Assembly: GCF_015687175.1 (NCBI RefSeq)
Contig: NZ_JADPQG010000003.1
Coordinates: 496,001-560,000 of the forward strand
Reading direction: 5' to 3'
Length of the DNA: 64,000 nt
Source of the DNA: Reinekea sp. G2M2-21
Lineage (GTDB): Bacteria > Pseudomonadota > Gammaproteobacteria > Pseudomonadales > Natronospirillaceae
Numbering within the stretch: position 1 is the stretch's first letter; each line of letters opens with the position of its first letter. The notes under the pieces were generated by a model. That model did no database searches. It was not told the origin of the DNA and worked only from the letters and a program-made list of their open reading frames with translations. Of this stretch, positions 30,369-39,738 are shown piece after piece. Made by a program: the position numbers and the translations under genes.

Positions 30369-31178
30369 ATGTTACGTGTATTTTTAGTCTGTTTGCTGTC
30401 TTGTTCGGTAAGCATGGCAGAAGTACTGCCTGAATGGTCAGGCTGGAATGACAACAATAAGGCAACGGTTGATCACGGCCTTTGGCAAACCTTTCTTGAC
30501 GACTATCTGCGCAAAGATGATTTTGGCCAAACTTACTTTGCTTATGCGCAGGTTAGCTCAACAAAACAACAAGAACTGGAACGTTACATCCAAAGCCTTG
30601 AAGACACCGACCCATTAACCCTGAATAAAAACGAGCAAAAGGCTTACTGGTTCAATCTGTATAACGCGACCACGGTCAGGATTATCCTGCAAAACTATCC
30701 TGTTACCAGTATCCGCAAAATCGGCGGACCTTTCGGAGGTTTTATTCCAAGCGGCCCATGGAAACAGAAAGTGGTCGAAATTAATGGCCAGCCACTGAGC
30801 CTAGACGATATAGAACACGCCATTGTAAGGCCGAAATTCAACGATTACCGGGTGCATTTCGCGCTGAACTGCGCAGCAATGGGCTGCCCCAATCTGGCAC
30901 AAAACGCCTACACCAGCGCGAATATCGAAGCGCTGCTATCAGAGGGGACACGCAGTTTCGTCAATCATCAGCGAGGGGTACGATTTCAGGGCGGGACATT
31001 GATCGTGTCGAAAATATTCGATTGGTATCAAACCGATTTTGTGGCCTCTGAAGACGAACTGACCACCTTTCTTGCTCAGTTTGCGGAACCAAAACTAAGA
31101 GCGCAGCTCAAAGGCTATACAGGCAACATAAAATATGAATATGACTGGTCATTAAACGAAGTTCGGGACTCACAATGA
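30369..31178 (+). CDS. Exported DUF547 protein
   Basis: 269 residues. The signal peptide cleaves near SMAEV. The DUF547 core includes KAYWFNLYNATTV, the GPW..K segment, and HFALNCAAMGCPNL with conserved His/Cys residues. The family's activity is not known; the Cys-containing core suggests an enzyme. A GGAG lies upstream of the ATG. The stop overlaps the next start by 4 bp, so it forms an operon with the TVP38 gene. Confidence 0.88.
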   Translation: MLRVFLVCLLSCSVSMAEVLPEWSGWNDNNKATVDHGLWQTFLDDYLRKDDFGQTYFAYAQVSSTKQQELERYIQSLEDTDPLTLNKNEQKAYWFNLYNATTVRIILQNYPVTSIRKIGGPFGGFIPSGPWKQKVVEINGQPLSLDDIEHAIVRPKFNDYRVHFALNCAAMGCPNLAQNAYTSANIEALLSEGTRSFVNHQRGVRFQGGTLIVSKIFDWYQTDFVASEDELTTFLAQFAEPKLRAQLKGYTGNIKYEYDWSLNEVRDSQ

Positions 31179-31876
31179 AAAAATTTATATTACTGGGCGT
31201 ATTCGCCATCGCTGTCGGCGCTTATTTTTATTTCGATCTGGGACAATGGCTGACATTGGATCAGCTCAAAGCGCAACAAACCGGGCTTGAGCAGTACCGT
31301 GCCCAGCATCCCGTCTTAGTGGCTTTGGTCTATATCCTTACCTACATCGTTGTCACCGCCTTGTCTCTGCCCGGCGCGACTATCCTGACTTTGTCCGGCG
31401 GGGCGATATTTGGCGTGGTATGGGGCACTGTTTTCGCCAACATTTCCGCCACGATAGGCGCTACACTAGCCTTTTTAATTGCCCGTTTTGTCATTGGGGA
31501 CTGGGTGCAACAAAAGTTTGGTGAACGTATTAGCGTTATCAACAAGGGGATTGAACAGGATGGCGCCTTTTATCTGTTTTCATTGCGACTGGTCCCCTTG
31601 TTTCCGTTCTTCATCATCAATGTTGTAATGGGGCTGACCAAAATTAAAACCCTGACCTTCTTTTGGGTCAGCTCCGTCGGCATGATTGCCGGAGCAGCCG
31701 TTTACGCCAACGCCGGGACACAACTGGCGAAGCTAGACAGCTTGGCAGGCATTGCTTCACCGGGTTTATTGATTTCGTTCGCCCTGCTTGGCCTGTTTCC
31801 GTTAATTGCCCGTAAAGGGCTCGATTGGCTGAAATCCCGCCGGGAAGCCTTGTTAACCGCAGAATCCGAGCGCTAG
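31175..31876 (+). CDS. TVP38/TMEM64 (DedA-like, VTT domain) membrane protein
   Basis: 233 residues with five to six membrane helices. The VTT-domain features are LPGATILTLSGGAIFG and the FLIARFVIGDWVQ segment. Such proteins are linked to lipid scrambling or transport. Translationally coupled to the DUF547 gene, a recurring pair. Confidence 0.9.
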   Translation: MKKFILLGVFAIAVGAYFYFDLGQWLTLDQLKAQQTGLEQYRAQHPVLVALVYILTYIVVTALSLPGATILTLSGGAIFGVVWGTVFANISATIGATLAFLIARFVIGDWVQQKFGERISVINKGIEQDGAFYLFSLRLVPLFPFFIINVVMGLTKIKTLTFFWVSSVGMIAGAAVYANAGTQLAKLDSLAGIASPGLLISFALLGLFPLIARKGLDWLKSRREALLTAESER

Positions 31877-31996
31877 CCAACTATTGAACAGCCTCTGGTC
31901 AGCATCGGTTCTCCCCGACTGGCCAGAAAGTGCTAAACTGAGCAAACATTTATCAGTCAATGGGCGCCTTGGTGTTGCCGTTGTAGTTCCGTTTCA

Positions 31997-32731
31997 ATGC
32001 GATTTCTTGCTTTACTGTTCAGTTCTTTTCTAATTTCAAACAGCGCTTTCGCCGACGCTAGAGCAACCTTGACCGTCGTATCGGATATCTGGCCCCCTTT
32101 TGTCATGGAATCTCCAGAAATGCCCGGTGTTGACGTGGAAGTGATGAGCGCCGTATTGGACCAACTGGGTTACGACGTCGATTTCAGAATCTACCCGTGG
32201 AAGCGCGCTCAGTTGATTACAGAAAGTGGTGAAGCGGATGCACTGTTGGATGTCTTCATCACCGAACCACGCAAAGCACTCTACTGGTTTCCGGATGAGC
32301 CCATCAGCAGCACCGAAACCGCTCTGTTTTGCCAGAATTGTGATCCAGACCAGCAGGTCACGGAAGCCGATTTCGAGCGGCGAACAATGATCATCAACCG
32401 GGGTTATCAATACGCTCGTTTTGGCAATAACCCCAACATTCGGAAATTCGAAGTGAACAACTTCGAACAAGGCTTCAAAATGCTGATCAGCGGTCGAGCG
32501 GACTATTATCTGGTCAACCGCACCGTAGGCCAGTTCACTCTGAACCAAATGAACCTGCAATACGTGCACCCTTTGAAGATGAAAATTGATGACCCTTCCG
32601 ATGTTTATCTCGCCTTTAACAAAAGCGAAGCACTCAAGCCCATCAGCGACGCCTTTGCGCGCCAGCTTCGACAATTTAAAAAGACAGAGGCCTACCAGCG
32701 TATTCTTGCCAAATATGGAATACAGCCCTGA
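31997..32731 (+). CDS. Periplasmic solute-binding protein (SBP_bac_3-like)
   Basis: 244 residues. The signal peptide ends at SAFAD. The fold is of the amino-acid-binding type: LTVVSDIWPPFVME, PGVDVEVMSAVLDQLGYDVDFRIYPWKRA, and a C-terminal YQRILAKYGI helix. The PWKRA segment is common in the orphan subgroup encoded without ABC components. Ligand unknown. Confidence 0.88.
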   Translation: MRFLALLFSSFLISNSAFADARATLTVVSDIWPPFVMESPEMPGVDVEVMSAVLDQLGYDVDFRIYPWKRAQLITESGEADALLDVFITEPRKALYWFPDEPISSTETALFCQNCDPDQQVTEADFERRTMIINRGYQYARFGNNPNIRKFEVNNFEQGFKMLISGRADYYLVNRTVGQFTLNQMNLQYVHPLKMKIDDPSDVYLAFNKSEALKPISDAFARQLRQFKKTEAYQRILAKYGIQP

Positions 32732-32802
32732 CAAAACAAGCGTTCGCAGCCATGCGCCCTTTCGGTATACTGCCCCTTTTTAATTCCATCAGGCTCCTGA
32801 CT

Positions 32803-32943
32803 ATGCGCTCATTCCTGCCGACGCTCTTTTTGCTTATGTGTTCCATCACAATATTAACGGCCTGCGGAAATAAACCGGTGCAACTTGAGCTACCCAGCGA
32901 AACGCCAACAACCGCCGAGAACGCGGCACCGACCGGAAATTAA
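32803..32943 (+). CDS. lptM: LPS-assembly-associated small lipoprotein LptM (YifL)
   Basis: 46 residues from ATG 32803 with AGG 9 bp upstream. The lipoprotein signal has lipobox LTAC and the mature start CGNKPVQLELP matches the LptM/YifL pattern (CGxKGPLxxP). LptM promotes LptD oxidative maturation in the outer membrane. Its place just before lysA-dapF is the conserved one. Lgt at 14883 would lipidate it. Confidence 0.88.
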   Translation: MRSFLPTLFLLMCSITILTACGNKPVQLELPSETPTTAENAAPTGN

Positions 32944-32956
32944 AAGGCTTTACAAC

Positions 32957-34213
32957 ATGACAATAGTTCCATTTCAGTATCAGAACAATGAACTCCAGGC
33001 TGAGCAGGTCTCGGTTGCTGCGTTGGCCAAGCAATACGGAACGCCACTGTATATTTACTCCCGTACCGCGATTGAGCAGCAATTCGATGCCTACCAGGCA
33101 GGCCTGGGTGATCACCCTGGGTTAATCTGTTACGCCGTTAAGGCCAACTCCAATCTAGGAGTACTCAGTGCCTTGGCAAAGCGCGGCGCCGGATTTGATA
33201 TCGTTTCCGTCGGTGAATTAGAGCGGGTTTTAGCCGCAGGTGGCAACCCTAACAAAATCGTTTTTTCTGGTGTTGCCAAAAAAGCTGATGAAATGGCGCG
33301 TGCGCTGGAAGTGGGTATTCACTGTTTTAACGTGGAATCGAGCGCCGAGCTTGAACGCCTGAATCAGGTGGCCGCTTCGTTGGGCAAAATCGCCCCGATC
33401 TCCTTACGCGTCAACCCGGATGTGGATGCGAAAACGCACCCCTACATCTCAACCGGCTTGAAAGAAAACAAATTCGGGGTCGACTTCCGCCAGGCCAAAT
33501 CCTTCTATCAACGCGCTCAAACCCTTGATCATATCAAGATCGTTGGCATGGATTGCCATATTGGCTCTCAATTGCTGGAATCGAAACCGTTTGAAGACGC
33601 AGTGGATCGTTTATTGGCCTTAGCGGATGAACTAAAAGCGGAAGGCATCGAACTTGAGCACATCGACATGGGTGGCGGTATAGGAGTGAAGTATACCGAC
33701 AAGGACATCGAACCGGATGTCGCAGCCTATATTGCACGGCTGGTGAACCACCTGAAAGATCGGAAGCTGGCACTGGTCCTGGAACCCGGTCGCAGCATTG
33801 TGGCCAATGCCGGTATTCTGGTCACCCAGGTTGAGTATCTGAAAGATAACGGTGAGCATCACTTCGGCATCATCGATGCGGGCATGAACGATCTGATCCG
33901 ACCGGCGCTGTATCAAGCCTGGATGGACATCAAGCCAGTCAAAATCACCAACCAGGGCAAATCAGCGCAGTGGGATATTGTTGGCCCCATATGCGAAACC
34001 GGCGATTTCTTAGGCAAAAACCGAGCCTTGTCTCTGCAGGCTGACGATCTGTTAGCCGTGATGTCGGCGGGCGCCTATAGCTTTGTCATGGCGTCCAACT
34101 ATAATACCCGGGCACGTCCTGCCGAGATTATGGTTCAGGGCGAGCTGCACCAGGTGGTGCGACAACGCGAAACAATAACCGATCTTTGGGCGCTGGAGTC
34201 CATTGTAGACTGA
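32957..34213 (+). CDS. lysA: Diaminopimelate decarboxylase
   Basis: 418 residues from ATG 32957 (AAAAGGC upstream); the longer open frame to 32885 runs through lptM in another frame and is not used. The PLP lysine is in [14 protein letters not shown] and the C-terminal [21 protein letters not shown] active-site segments are present. It decarboxylates meso-DAP to lysine. It lies 7 bp before dapF. Confidence 0.98.
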   Translation: MTIVPFQYQNNELQAEQVSVAALAKQYGTPLYIYSRTAIEQQFDAYQAGLGDHPGLICYAVKANSNLGVLSALAKRGAGFDIVSVGELERVLAAGGNPNKIVFSGVAKKADEMARALEVGIHCFNVESSAELERLNQVAASLGKIAPISLRVNPDVDAKTHPYISTGLKENKFGVDFRQAKSFYQRAQTLDHIKIVGMDCHIGSQLLESKPFEDAVDRLLALADELKAEGIELEHIDMGGGIGVKYTDKDIEPDVAAYIARLVNHLKDRKLALVLEPGRSIVANAGILVTQVEYLKDNGEHHFGIIDAGMNDLIRPALYQAWMDIKPVKITNQGKSAQWDIVGPICETGDFLGKNRALSLQADDLLAVMSAGAYSFVMASNYNTRARPAEIMVQGELHQVVRQRETITDLWALESIVD

Positions 34214-34220
34214 GGTATCA

Positions 34221-35045
34221 ATGCGGCTTAAGTTCACAAAAATGCATGGACTGGGAAACGACTTCATGGTCATCGACGGCGTCACCCAGAACGTTGAGCT
34301 CAATGCCGAAGATATCGAACGGTGGGCAGACCGACACTTTGGTATCGGTTTTGATCAACTGTTGTTGGTAGAGCCACCCACACGTCCTGACAGAGATTTC
34401 CGTTACCGAATCTTCAATGCCGATGGCAGCGAAGTGGAAAATTGTGGCAATGGCGCTCGCTGTTTTGCCCGTTTCGTCCTGGATGCTCAGCTCACCAATC
34501 GGCACAACATCCGCGTTGAAACCGCCGGCGGCGATCTGGAGCTGCAAGTTCAGGATGATGGCCAAGTCACCGTTGACATGGGCCGCCCACGGTTACGTCC
34601 TGAAAAAATCCCCTTTTTGGCCACCGACCGGGCGTTGCTTTACCCCTTGACCGTCGGTGACCAAACCCTGCAAATCAGCGCAATAAACATCGGTAACCCC
34701 CATTGTGTATTGCGCGTAGACGATGTTCTCACAGCCGATGTCGAAACCTTGGGACCGGCCATTGAAAGCCATTCGGCCTTCCCTCAACGGGTGAATGCCG
34801 GATTTATGCAAGTGGTTGACCGAAGCAAAATCCGCCTGCGCGTGTTTGAACGCGGTGTTGGTGAAACCCTGGCCTGTGGCACCGGCGCCTGCGCGGCCGT
34901 GGTTGCAGGGATTATCAACGGCTGGCTTGACGATACGGTTTCTGTCACACTGCCCGGTGGTGTTTTAACCATTCACTGGCCCGGCGAAGGCAACATCATG
35001 ATGACCGGGCCTGTCAGTCGAGTATTCGAAGGGGTTTTGTCGTGA
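34221..35045 (+). CDS. dapF: Diaminopimelate epimerase
   Basis: 274 residues. The two active-site cysteines lie in NCGNGARC and in [11 protein letters not shown]. It interconverts LL- and meso-DAP for lysine and peptidoglycan. GAGG lies before the ATG, and the stop overlaps the next gene's GTG start by 4 bp. Confidence 0.98.
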   Translation: MRLKFTKMHGLGNDFMVIDGVTQNVELNAEDIERWADRHFGIGFDQLLLVEPPTRPDRDFRYRIFNADGSEVENCGNGARCFARFVLDAQLTNRHNIRVETAGGDLELQVQDDGQVTVDMGRPRLRPEKIPFLATDRALLYPLTVGDQTLQISAINIGNPHCVLRVDDVLTADVETLGPAIESHSAFPQRVNAGFMQVVDRSKIRLRVFERGVGETLACGTGACAAVVAGIINGWLDDTVSVTLPGGVLTIHWPGEGNIMMTGPVSRVFEGVLS

Positions 35046-35713
35046 CTGAAATGTACGACCCGATTGAAGTATCCGAAGACGATGTGGTGCGTTACCTGAA
35101 ACAGCATCCGCACTTTTTCGAAGACCAGCAAAACCTGCTTAAAAAGCTGCATCTCAAACACGACAGTGGTATGGCGGTATCTCTGATTGAGCGTCAGAAT
35201 CACATCCTGCGCAAAGAAAACACTGACCTGATTGACCGTCTGAATCAGTTTATCCGCGTCGCTCAACGTAACGACCAGTTGTTTTTGAACCTGCAAACGC
35301 TGGTCGTCGAGTTGATCGCCTGCCGTTCCATTAACGAAATCAGCAAAACATTGAACCGTGTACTCACCGAACGCTTTGACGTCGATGACGTGCAAATGGT
35401 GTTAACCAACCGGTTAACCACCGACGGTGACAATTGGCTCTATTGCGACACCGACACGCTGGTGAACCATTTCCCAGCGGCTATGAAAGAAGCCCGCCAC
35501 GAATGTGGCGAATTTGACCTGCAAGCCCGACAATTGCTGTTCGGCGACAGTGAGATCAAGTCCGTGGCAATCGGATCCATCACCAAAGATGGCAAAGGAA
35601 TTGGCATTATTGCGCTGGGTAGTCGCTCCGCCAGTCACTTCCGCTCCAGTACGGACACCCTATTTCTCGGGCACTTAGCCAAAGTAGTCAGCCAGCTGCT
35701 GGTGACGCTATAA
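35042..35713 (+). CDS. DUF484 family protein (GAF-like)
   Basis: 223 residues from GTG 35042 (ATG at 35051 also possible). An N-terminal helical part, [19 protein letters not shown], is typical of DUF484, followed by a coiled segment and a GAF-like domain (about 85-220). It usually sits in dapF-DUF484-xerC; here xerC does not follow. Confidence 0.92.
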   Translation: MTEMYDPIEVSEDDVVRYLKQHPHFFEDQQNLLKKLHLKHDSGMAVSLIERQNHILRKENTDLIDRLNQFIRVAQRNDQLFLNLQTLVVELIACRSINEISKTLNRVLTERFDVDDVQMVLTNRLTTDGDNWLYCDTDTLVNHFPAAMKEARHECGEFDLQARQLLFGDSEIKSVAIGSITKDGKGIGIIALGSRSASHFRSSTDTLFLGHLAKVVSQLLVTL

Positions 35714-35723
35714 CGCAGGCTAT

Positions 35724-35744
35724 GCACACCGATAGCGGGTGTGC
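35724..35744. terminator. Stem-loop between convergent genes
   Basis: GCACACC/GGTGTGC stem with a 7-nt loop between the DUF484 and aspartoacylase stops; no clear T run on either side. Confidence 0.45.
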
Positions 35745-36638
35745 TCAGCCCGGTTTGCGTTCTATCTGAATTTTTTCCATCAAGCTTAAGCCCACGTGCG
35801 CGTCGTAGTAGGCGGCTTCGTTAATGAACGCCCCGTAAACAACGCCATCGCCATCATAGGGCAGCGTTTCGCCGTCGAGCGTCATGAAAAACGGATCCCC
35901 TGGCGCGATGGGCTGATAATCCTGATCCTGCAACGCCGGGTGCAACATGGCTGTGATCTCACCTAATTCATTTTCCGGTAACTGCACTTTGCGGATGAAG
36001 CGATAGCCTTCACGCCGTTCCGGTAAATCCGGGACCGTGCCCAAGTTGTAGGCTTCGAGATAATCCAGGCAATGCAGAACGGCGGTTTTAGTCTCATTAT
36101 AGACATCGGCCCGCAGCAGACCTTGCGGAATAGGACCCACCTCAATCAAAAATCCGTTGTGTCTTCCCAGGGAGGTCAGAAAGTTATCTTCCAGGCGGTC
36201 AGCAGGGTCAAAAAACAGCGTGGCGTGAGGCATTTTCTGTTGCACGTAAAACGCCATGCCCACCACCAAAGGATCATCGGTATTGAAAATCAACGACATG
36301 CCCATATTGGCCGTGGTCGTGTGCAGGTCAATAACAAAATCTACACGAGGATCTTCTTTCGGACCCAATAACGCGTTTAGGGATTTCGCGCGGTTCTGTT
36401 CATAGCCGCACAGCTCGTGATTGTTCAGATCCGCCAGTTTAAATTGGCGATTCAAATCCTGATCGATATAGCGCCGGTTCTGAGCATTGGCCTTCGGATT
36501 GGCCAGATGCATTTCGGTCACGAAGCTGCTGCGCGCCACTTCTTGGGGTTTCTGCCGCCAATGCTTGAGCAGATGAACGCCAGTCAGCTCGTTACCATGC
36601 GTACCACCGGTAATCGCTACGTGTTTGATTGAAGCCAT
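35745..36638 (-). CDS. Aspartoacylase / succinylglutamate desuccinylase family
   Basis: 297 residues from ATG 36638 (MASIKHVAITGG), chosen because the domain starts there and AAGGG lies ~11 bp upstream; an open frame extends to 36713. Zinc ligands: His and Glu of GGTHGNE, and His of DLHTTTANMG. It deacylates N-acyl-aspartate or a related acyl amino acid. Convergent with the dapF operon. Confidence 0.9.
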   Translation of the reverse strand: MASIKHVAITGGTHGNELTGVHLLKHWRQKPQEVARSSFVTEMHLANPKANAQNRRYIDQDLNRQFKLADLNNHELCGYEQNRAKSLNALLGPKEDPRVDFVIDLHTTTANMGMSLIFNTDDPLVVGMAFYVQQKMPHATLFFDPADRLEDNFLTSLGRHNGFLIEVGPIPQGLLRADVYNETKTAVLHCLDYLEAYNLGTVPDLPERREGYRFIRKVQLPENELGEITAMLHPALQDQDYQPIAPGDPFFMTLDGETLPYDGDGVVYGAFINEAAYYDAHVGLSLMEKIQIERKPG

Positions 36639-36721
36639 GTCTGTGCAACCCTTTGAATGAGATAAAGCATGGGCCAGTGTATCGGGCTTCACGCTGCCCG
36701 ACCAGTAGCCCAACGTGACGT

Positions 36722-37291
36722 TTACCGTCCCTTAACCGCGTAAACGCCGGGTGCGTTACGCCAATAACCTTTGTAATCCATACCGTAGCCAAAGACATAG
36801 CGGTCTTCACACTGCAAGCCAATGTAGTCCGGAATAATATCCGGCCGAGCTTTGCGATTGTGTCGCTTATCGACCAGCACCGCGATATGAATGTCACCAA
36901 CCTCTTCGGTTTTAAAATGATCGACAATCGCGCCCAACGTGGCACCTTCGTCGTAAATGTCGTCAACAATAAGAATGTTGCGACCCTTGAGGGTCTGGTG
37001 AGGACGAGTACGCCATTGCAGTTTAGGCTCCGGATCGGGTTCAGCCTCTGTCTCGCCATAACGGGTGGCGTGCAAATAAGATATTTCCAGCGGAAAGCCC
37101 AGTTTGGTGACCAGTTTGCCGGTGAGTACCATGCCGCCGTTCATCACGCTGAACACGATAGGATTTTTGTCGGCCAGGTGTTCGCTGATACCGGCGGCCA
37201 TGTTGTCGATAGCGCGCTCGACCTGAGATTCAGAAAACAGGCATTCAGCGTCCTGCATGACCTGTCTAATTTCGGAGGGAATGGAAACCAT
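36722..37291 (-). CDS. hpt: Hypoxanthine-guanine phosphoribosyltransferase
   Basis: 189 residues. The PRPP motif ILIVDDIYDEGATLGA and the VDKRHNRKARPDI segment with the purine-contacting Lys match the hypoxanthine-guanine PRTase group. Purine salvage. Same strand as the aspartoacylase, divergent from folA. Confidence 0.95.
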   Translation of the reverse strand: MVSIPSEIRQVMQDAECLFSESQVERAIDNMAAGISEHLADKNPIVFSVMNGGMVLTGKLVTKLGFPLEISYLHATRYGETEAEPDPEPKLQWRTRPHQTLKGRNILIVDDIYDEGATLGAIVDHFKTEEVGDIHIAVLVDKRHNRKARPDIIPDYIGLQCEDRYVFGYGMDYKGYWRNAPGVYAVKGR

Positions 37292-37420
37292 GTTTGTCTC
37301 TTGTGTGCTTGCGGATAATTAACGCGGGCTAAGCCCAGCGGGTTGTTATGATACACTGCGATTTTCGGCTGCAGTATAGCAGACCCCTCTCAGACAACTG
37401 AACCAGCACAGGAGTTCATC

Positions 37421-37930
37421 ATGCGCATCGCCATGATTTGGGCAATGGCGGAAAATCGAGTGATTGGCCGCGACAACAAACTGCCATGGCATCTGCCGAA
37501 CGATCTTAAATATTTCAAACGCCTGACCACCGGCAAGCCAGTCATCATGGGCCGTAAAACCTATGACAGCATCGGTCGGCCACTGCCAAACCGTATCAAC
37601 ATTGTGGTAACGCGTGATCCGTCGTTTTCCGCGTCTGGTGTGAAGGTCGTACACGATCTGCAATCGGCTATCGACCTTGCAGAAGCGGAATGCCTGATCT
37701 CTGGTGCCGATGAAGTCATTGTGATGGGGGGCGCTGAAATCTACCGTCAGGCTTTGCCGTTGGCAGACCGATTGTACATCACCTTCGTCCACGCTCAGGT
37801 CGACGGCGACGCCTATTTCCCGGAGTTCGACTTGAGCGCTTACCAGGAAATAGGCCGGGATGGTTTTCAGGCCGATGGTCCTAACCCGTACGATTATTCT
37901 TTCTGCATCTTCGACAAAGTCGCCCATTAG
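37421..37930 (+). CDS. folA: Dihydrofolate reductase
   Basis: 169 residues. The Met20-type loop and substrate site are in WAMAENRVIGRDNKLPWHLPNDL, NADPH binding in VIMGRKTYDSIGRPLP and VMGGAEIY. AGGAG precedes the ATG. The stop codon TAG at 37928 is formed by the TA flank plus the first G of the miniature element that follows. Confidence 0.97.
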   Translation: MRIAMIWAMAENRVIGRDNKLPWHLPNDLKYFKRLTTGKPVIMGRKTYDSIGRPLPNRINIVVTRDPSFSASGVKVVHDLQSAIDLAEAECLISGADEVIVMGGAEIYRQALPLADRLYITFVHAQVDGDAYFPEFDLSAYQEIGRDGFQADGPNPYDYSFCIFDKVAH

Positions 37931-38193
37931 TGTCCTGTGTCTGAAGTTCGTATCGTTTCAGAGCTCATGGGAAGCGCTAGTACAAGGCGCTCTTCGTAGA
38001 GAATATCGAGATCTTTTCAAGGAGAGCAACGCCGTAATAGTGTTTTCCATGAGCTCCCTTCGGGCGCGACATTCAAGCTCTCTAGCGTTGTTCTGCCTCT
38101 TGCCAATGGAACAACCATTAACTGCGAGACACGCCTAGCTATAGAACTTGAATGGCACGCTGAATTCATGCGAACTTCAGACTCAGGACACTA
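37928..38193. mobile_element. TA-flanked miniature inverted-repeat element (IS630/Tc1-type ends)
   Basis: The 266 bp from TA at 37928 to TA at 38193 have terminal inverted repeats beginning GTGTCCTGTGTCTGAAGTTC on the left and ending GAACTTCAGACTCAGGACAC on the right. TA at both ends suggests a TA target as in the IS630/Tc1-mariner superfamily. It contains internal inverted copies of GAGCTCATGG and no transposase. It begins inside the folA stop codon. Confidence 0.8.
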
Positions 38194-38234
38194 GTGTCCT
38201 GTGTCTGAAGTTCGTATCGTTTCAGAGCTCATGG
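38192..38234 (+). repeat. Solo left end of the same miniature element
   Basis: 43 bp identical to 37928-37970, starting at the TA shared with the right end of the previous copy, then diverging into unique sequence. It is a truncated or nested second copy in the same orientation. Confidence 0.8.
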
Positions 38235-38342
38235 CACTACCGCCACGTTCAGGAAATTTGAACGTGGCTGACGAATTCTTTCGCTATCCTGTCCCCGTTC
38301 TTCCTCCTATTCTGCTGCCAACAAACAGACAGGAGAAGCAAC

Positions 38343-39014
38343 ATGACATTTCGAGCGGCAAACGAACGTGGCCGGGCAAATTTTGGCTGGTTGGACAGCC
38401 ATCACACCTTCTCTTTCGGACACTATTACGACCCGAAACACATGGGAATTTCAGCGCTGCGGGTGATCAACGACGATGTGGTCGCGCCGGGCACCGGCTT
38501 TGATACGCACGGTCACCGTGATATGGAAATATTGTCTTATGTGTTGGATGGGGTTATCGAACATAAAGACAGCATGGGACATAAACAGCAGATCAGCGCC
38601 GGAGAGTTCCAGATCATGAGCGCCGGTACCGGGGTGACACACAGTGAGTACAACGCCTCGAAGGACGCGCGACTGCACTTTTTACAGATCTGGCTGTTAC
38701 CGAATCAAATGAACGTGACTCCAGCCTATGGTCAGAAAACTTTTGCAAACACGGCGGGTTTAACGGCCATTGTTCACCCTTCAGCCGACGGCGCCCTGCG
38801 TGCGCACAGCGACGCCCGGGTGTATCGATATCTGGGCGGACAACCCGCAGCGATGACCAGTGACGGCCAACAGTTTTACGTGCATGCCGTGACCGGACCA
38901 ATCCAGGTGGGGCTCACGACACTGCAGGAAGGCGATGGTCTGCACGTTGCGCAGAACGAACTGCACATTACCGGCGAGGCGAATACCGAAGCGCTGGTGT
39001 TTGACCTGCCCTAG
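38343..39014 (+). CDS. Pirin family protein (bicupin)
   Basis: 223 residues. The N-terminal cupin carries the metal-binding pattern FDTHGHRDMEILSYVLDG and SAGTGVTHSE; the C-terminal cupin is shorter. Bacterial pirins are iron proteins, some with quercetin 2,3-dioxygenase activity. AGGAGAAG precedes the ATG. It is bracketed by miniature elements, and its TAG stop at 39012-39014 lies at the start of one. Confidence 0.93.
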   Translation: MTFRAANERGRANFGWLDSHHTFSFGHYYDPKHMGISALRVINDDVVAPGTGFDTHGHRDMEILSYVLDGVIEHKDSMGHKQQISAGEFQIMSAGTGVTHSEYNASKDARLHFLQIWLLPNQMNVTPAYGQKTFANTAGLTAIVHPSADGALRAHSDARVYRYLGGQPAAMTSDGQQFYVHAVTGPIQVGLTTLQEGDGLHVAQNELHITGEANTEALVFDLP

Positions 39015-39169
39015 TGGTCCATGCGTGAAATGAGGTAAGTAAAGCGCATAGCAATTGCGCCGAAGGCAAGGTGGAAAAGCAAAGGCAAAGTGGTGCTCTG
39101 TCGAACTATTCCAACGCAGGCTTCGGTACGAGAGTGAAGCGATCTGCCACCTTTTTTCCGCATGGCCTA
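39012..39169. mobile_element. Second type of TA-flanked inverted-repeat element
   Basis: About 158 bp from TAGTGGTCCATGCG to CGCATGGCCTA; the ends are an imperfect inverted repeat and resemble the GTGTCC-type ends nearby. The first TAG is the pirin stop codon. It has no coding content. Confidence 0.55.
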
Positions 39170-39170
39170 C

Positions 39171-39253
39171 TTGTGTCCGGAGTCTAAAGTTCGCATGTCT
39201 TCAGCGCTTCCCATGAGCTCTGAAACGATACGAACTTCCGACTAAAGACACTA
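39171..39253. mobile_element. Short (83-bp) copy of the GTGTCC miniature element, inverted
   Basis: On the minus strand it reads TAGTGTCTTTAGTCGGAAG and then shares over 30 bp, including TTTCAGAGCTCATGGGAAGC, with the copy at 37928. The far end is CCGGACACAA. It is an internally deleted version in inverse orientation; its terminal CTA forms the stop codon of the VOC gene. Confidence 0.78.
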
Positions 39254-39622
39254 AACGTGTTGATCGATTAAGATCGCATTACCGTCTGGGTCCAGCAGAG
39301 AGATGTGGGCCGGTCCTGAACCGTCTGGGTCGGCCGTTTCTTTCAGTTCAACACCCTGGCTTTGCAGGTGCCGTTGAATAACGCGTACATCGTCGAATGC
39401 ATTCAAGGTTTGTGCATCCTGATCCCAGCCTGGGTTAAAGGTCAACACGTTGCCTTCAAACATGCCCTGAAACAGGCCAATAATATGGTCACCGTTTTTC
39501 ATAATCAGCCAGCGTTGATCTTCTTCACCGCCGAATTTTTCAAAACCGAGTTTTTGGTAAAAAGCTTTTGAGGCCTGCAAGTCTTTCACACTTAAGCTGA
39601 CCGAAAACGCACCAAGTTTCAT
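39251..39622 (-). CDS. VOC/glyoxalase-fold protein
   Basis: 123 residues. The glyoxalase/bleomycin-resistance fold is recognisable from FSVSLSVKDLQASKAFYQKLGF and the C-terminal LLDPDGNAILIDQ with the metal-site-like DPDGN. Function cannot be told from the fold. Its stop TAG lies in the terminus of the adjacent miniature element. Confidence 0.88.
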   Translation of the reverse strand: MKLGAFSVSLSVKDLQASKAFYQKLGFEKFGGEEDQRWLIMKNGDHIIGLFQGMFEGNVLTFNPGWDQDAQTLNAFDDVRVIQRHLQSQGVELKETADPDGSGPAHISLLDPDGNAILIDQHV

Positions 39623-39738
39623 CGTGTCCTCCTTTTAGTTCAGATTCAGTTGATGGACTGCAAGCTCATCCACAAGGCAGGGTACCCCGTCTGAAGCCGA
39701 ACAAAAAGGCTGCTTCAATTACTTGTTTTCAGCTCCGA

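Noticed and set aside
38030-38140. Coding sequence inside the miniature element at 37928
   Set aside because: The open frame is short, continues from folA in another frame, and has no transposase features.
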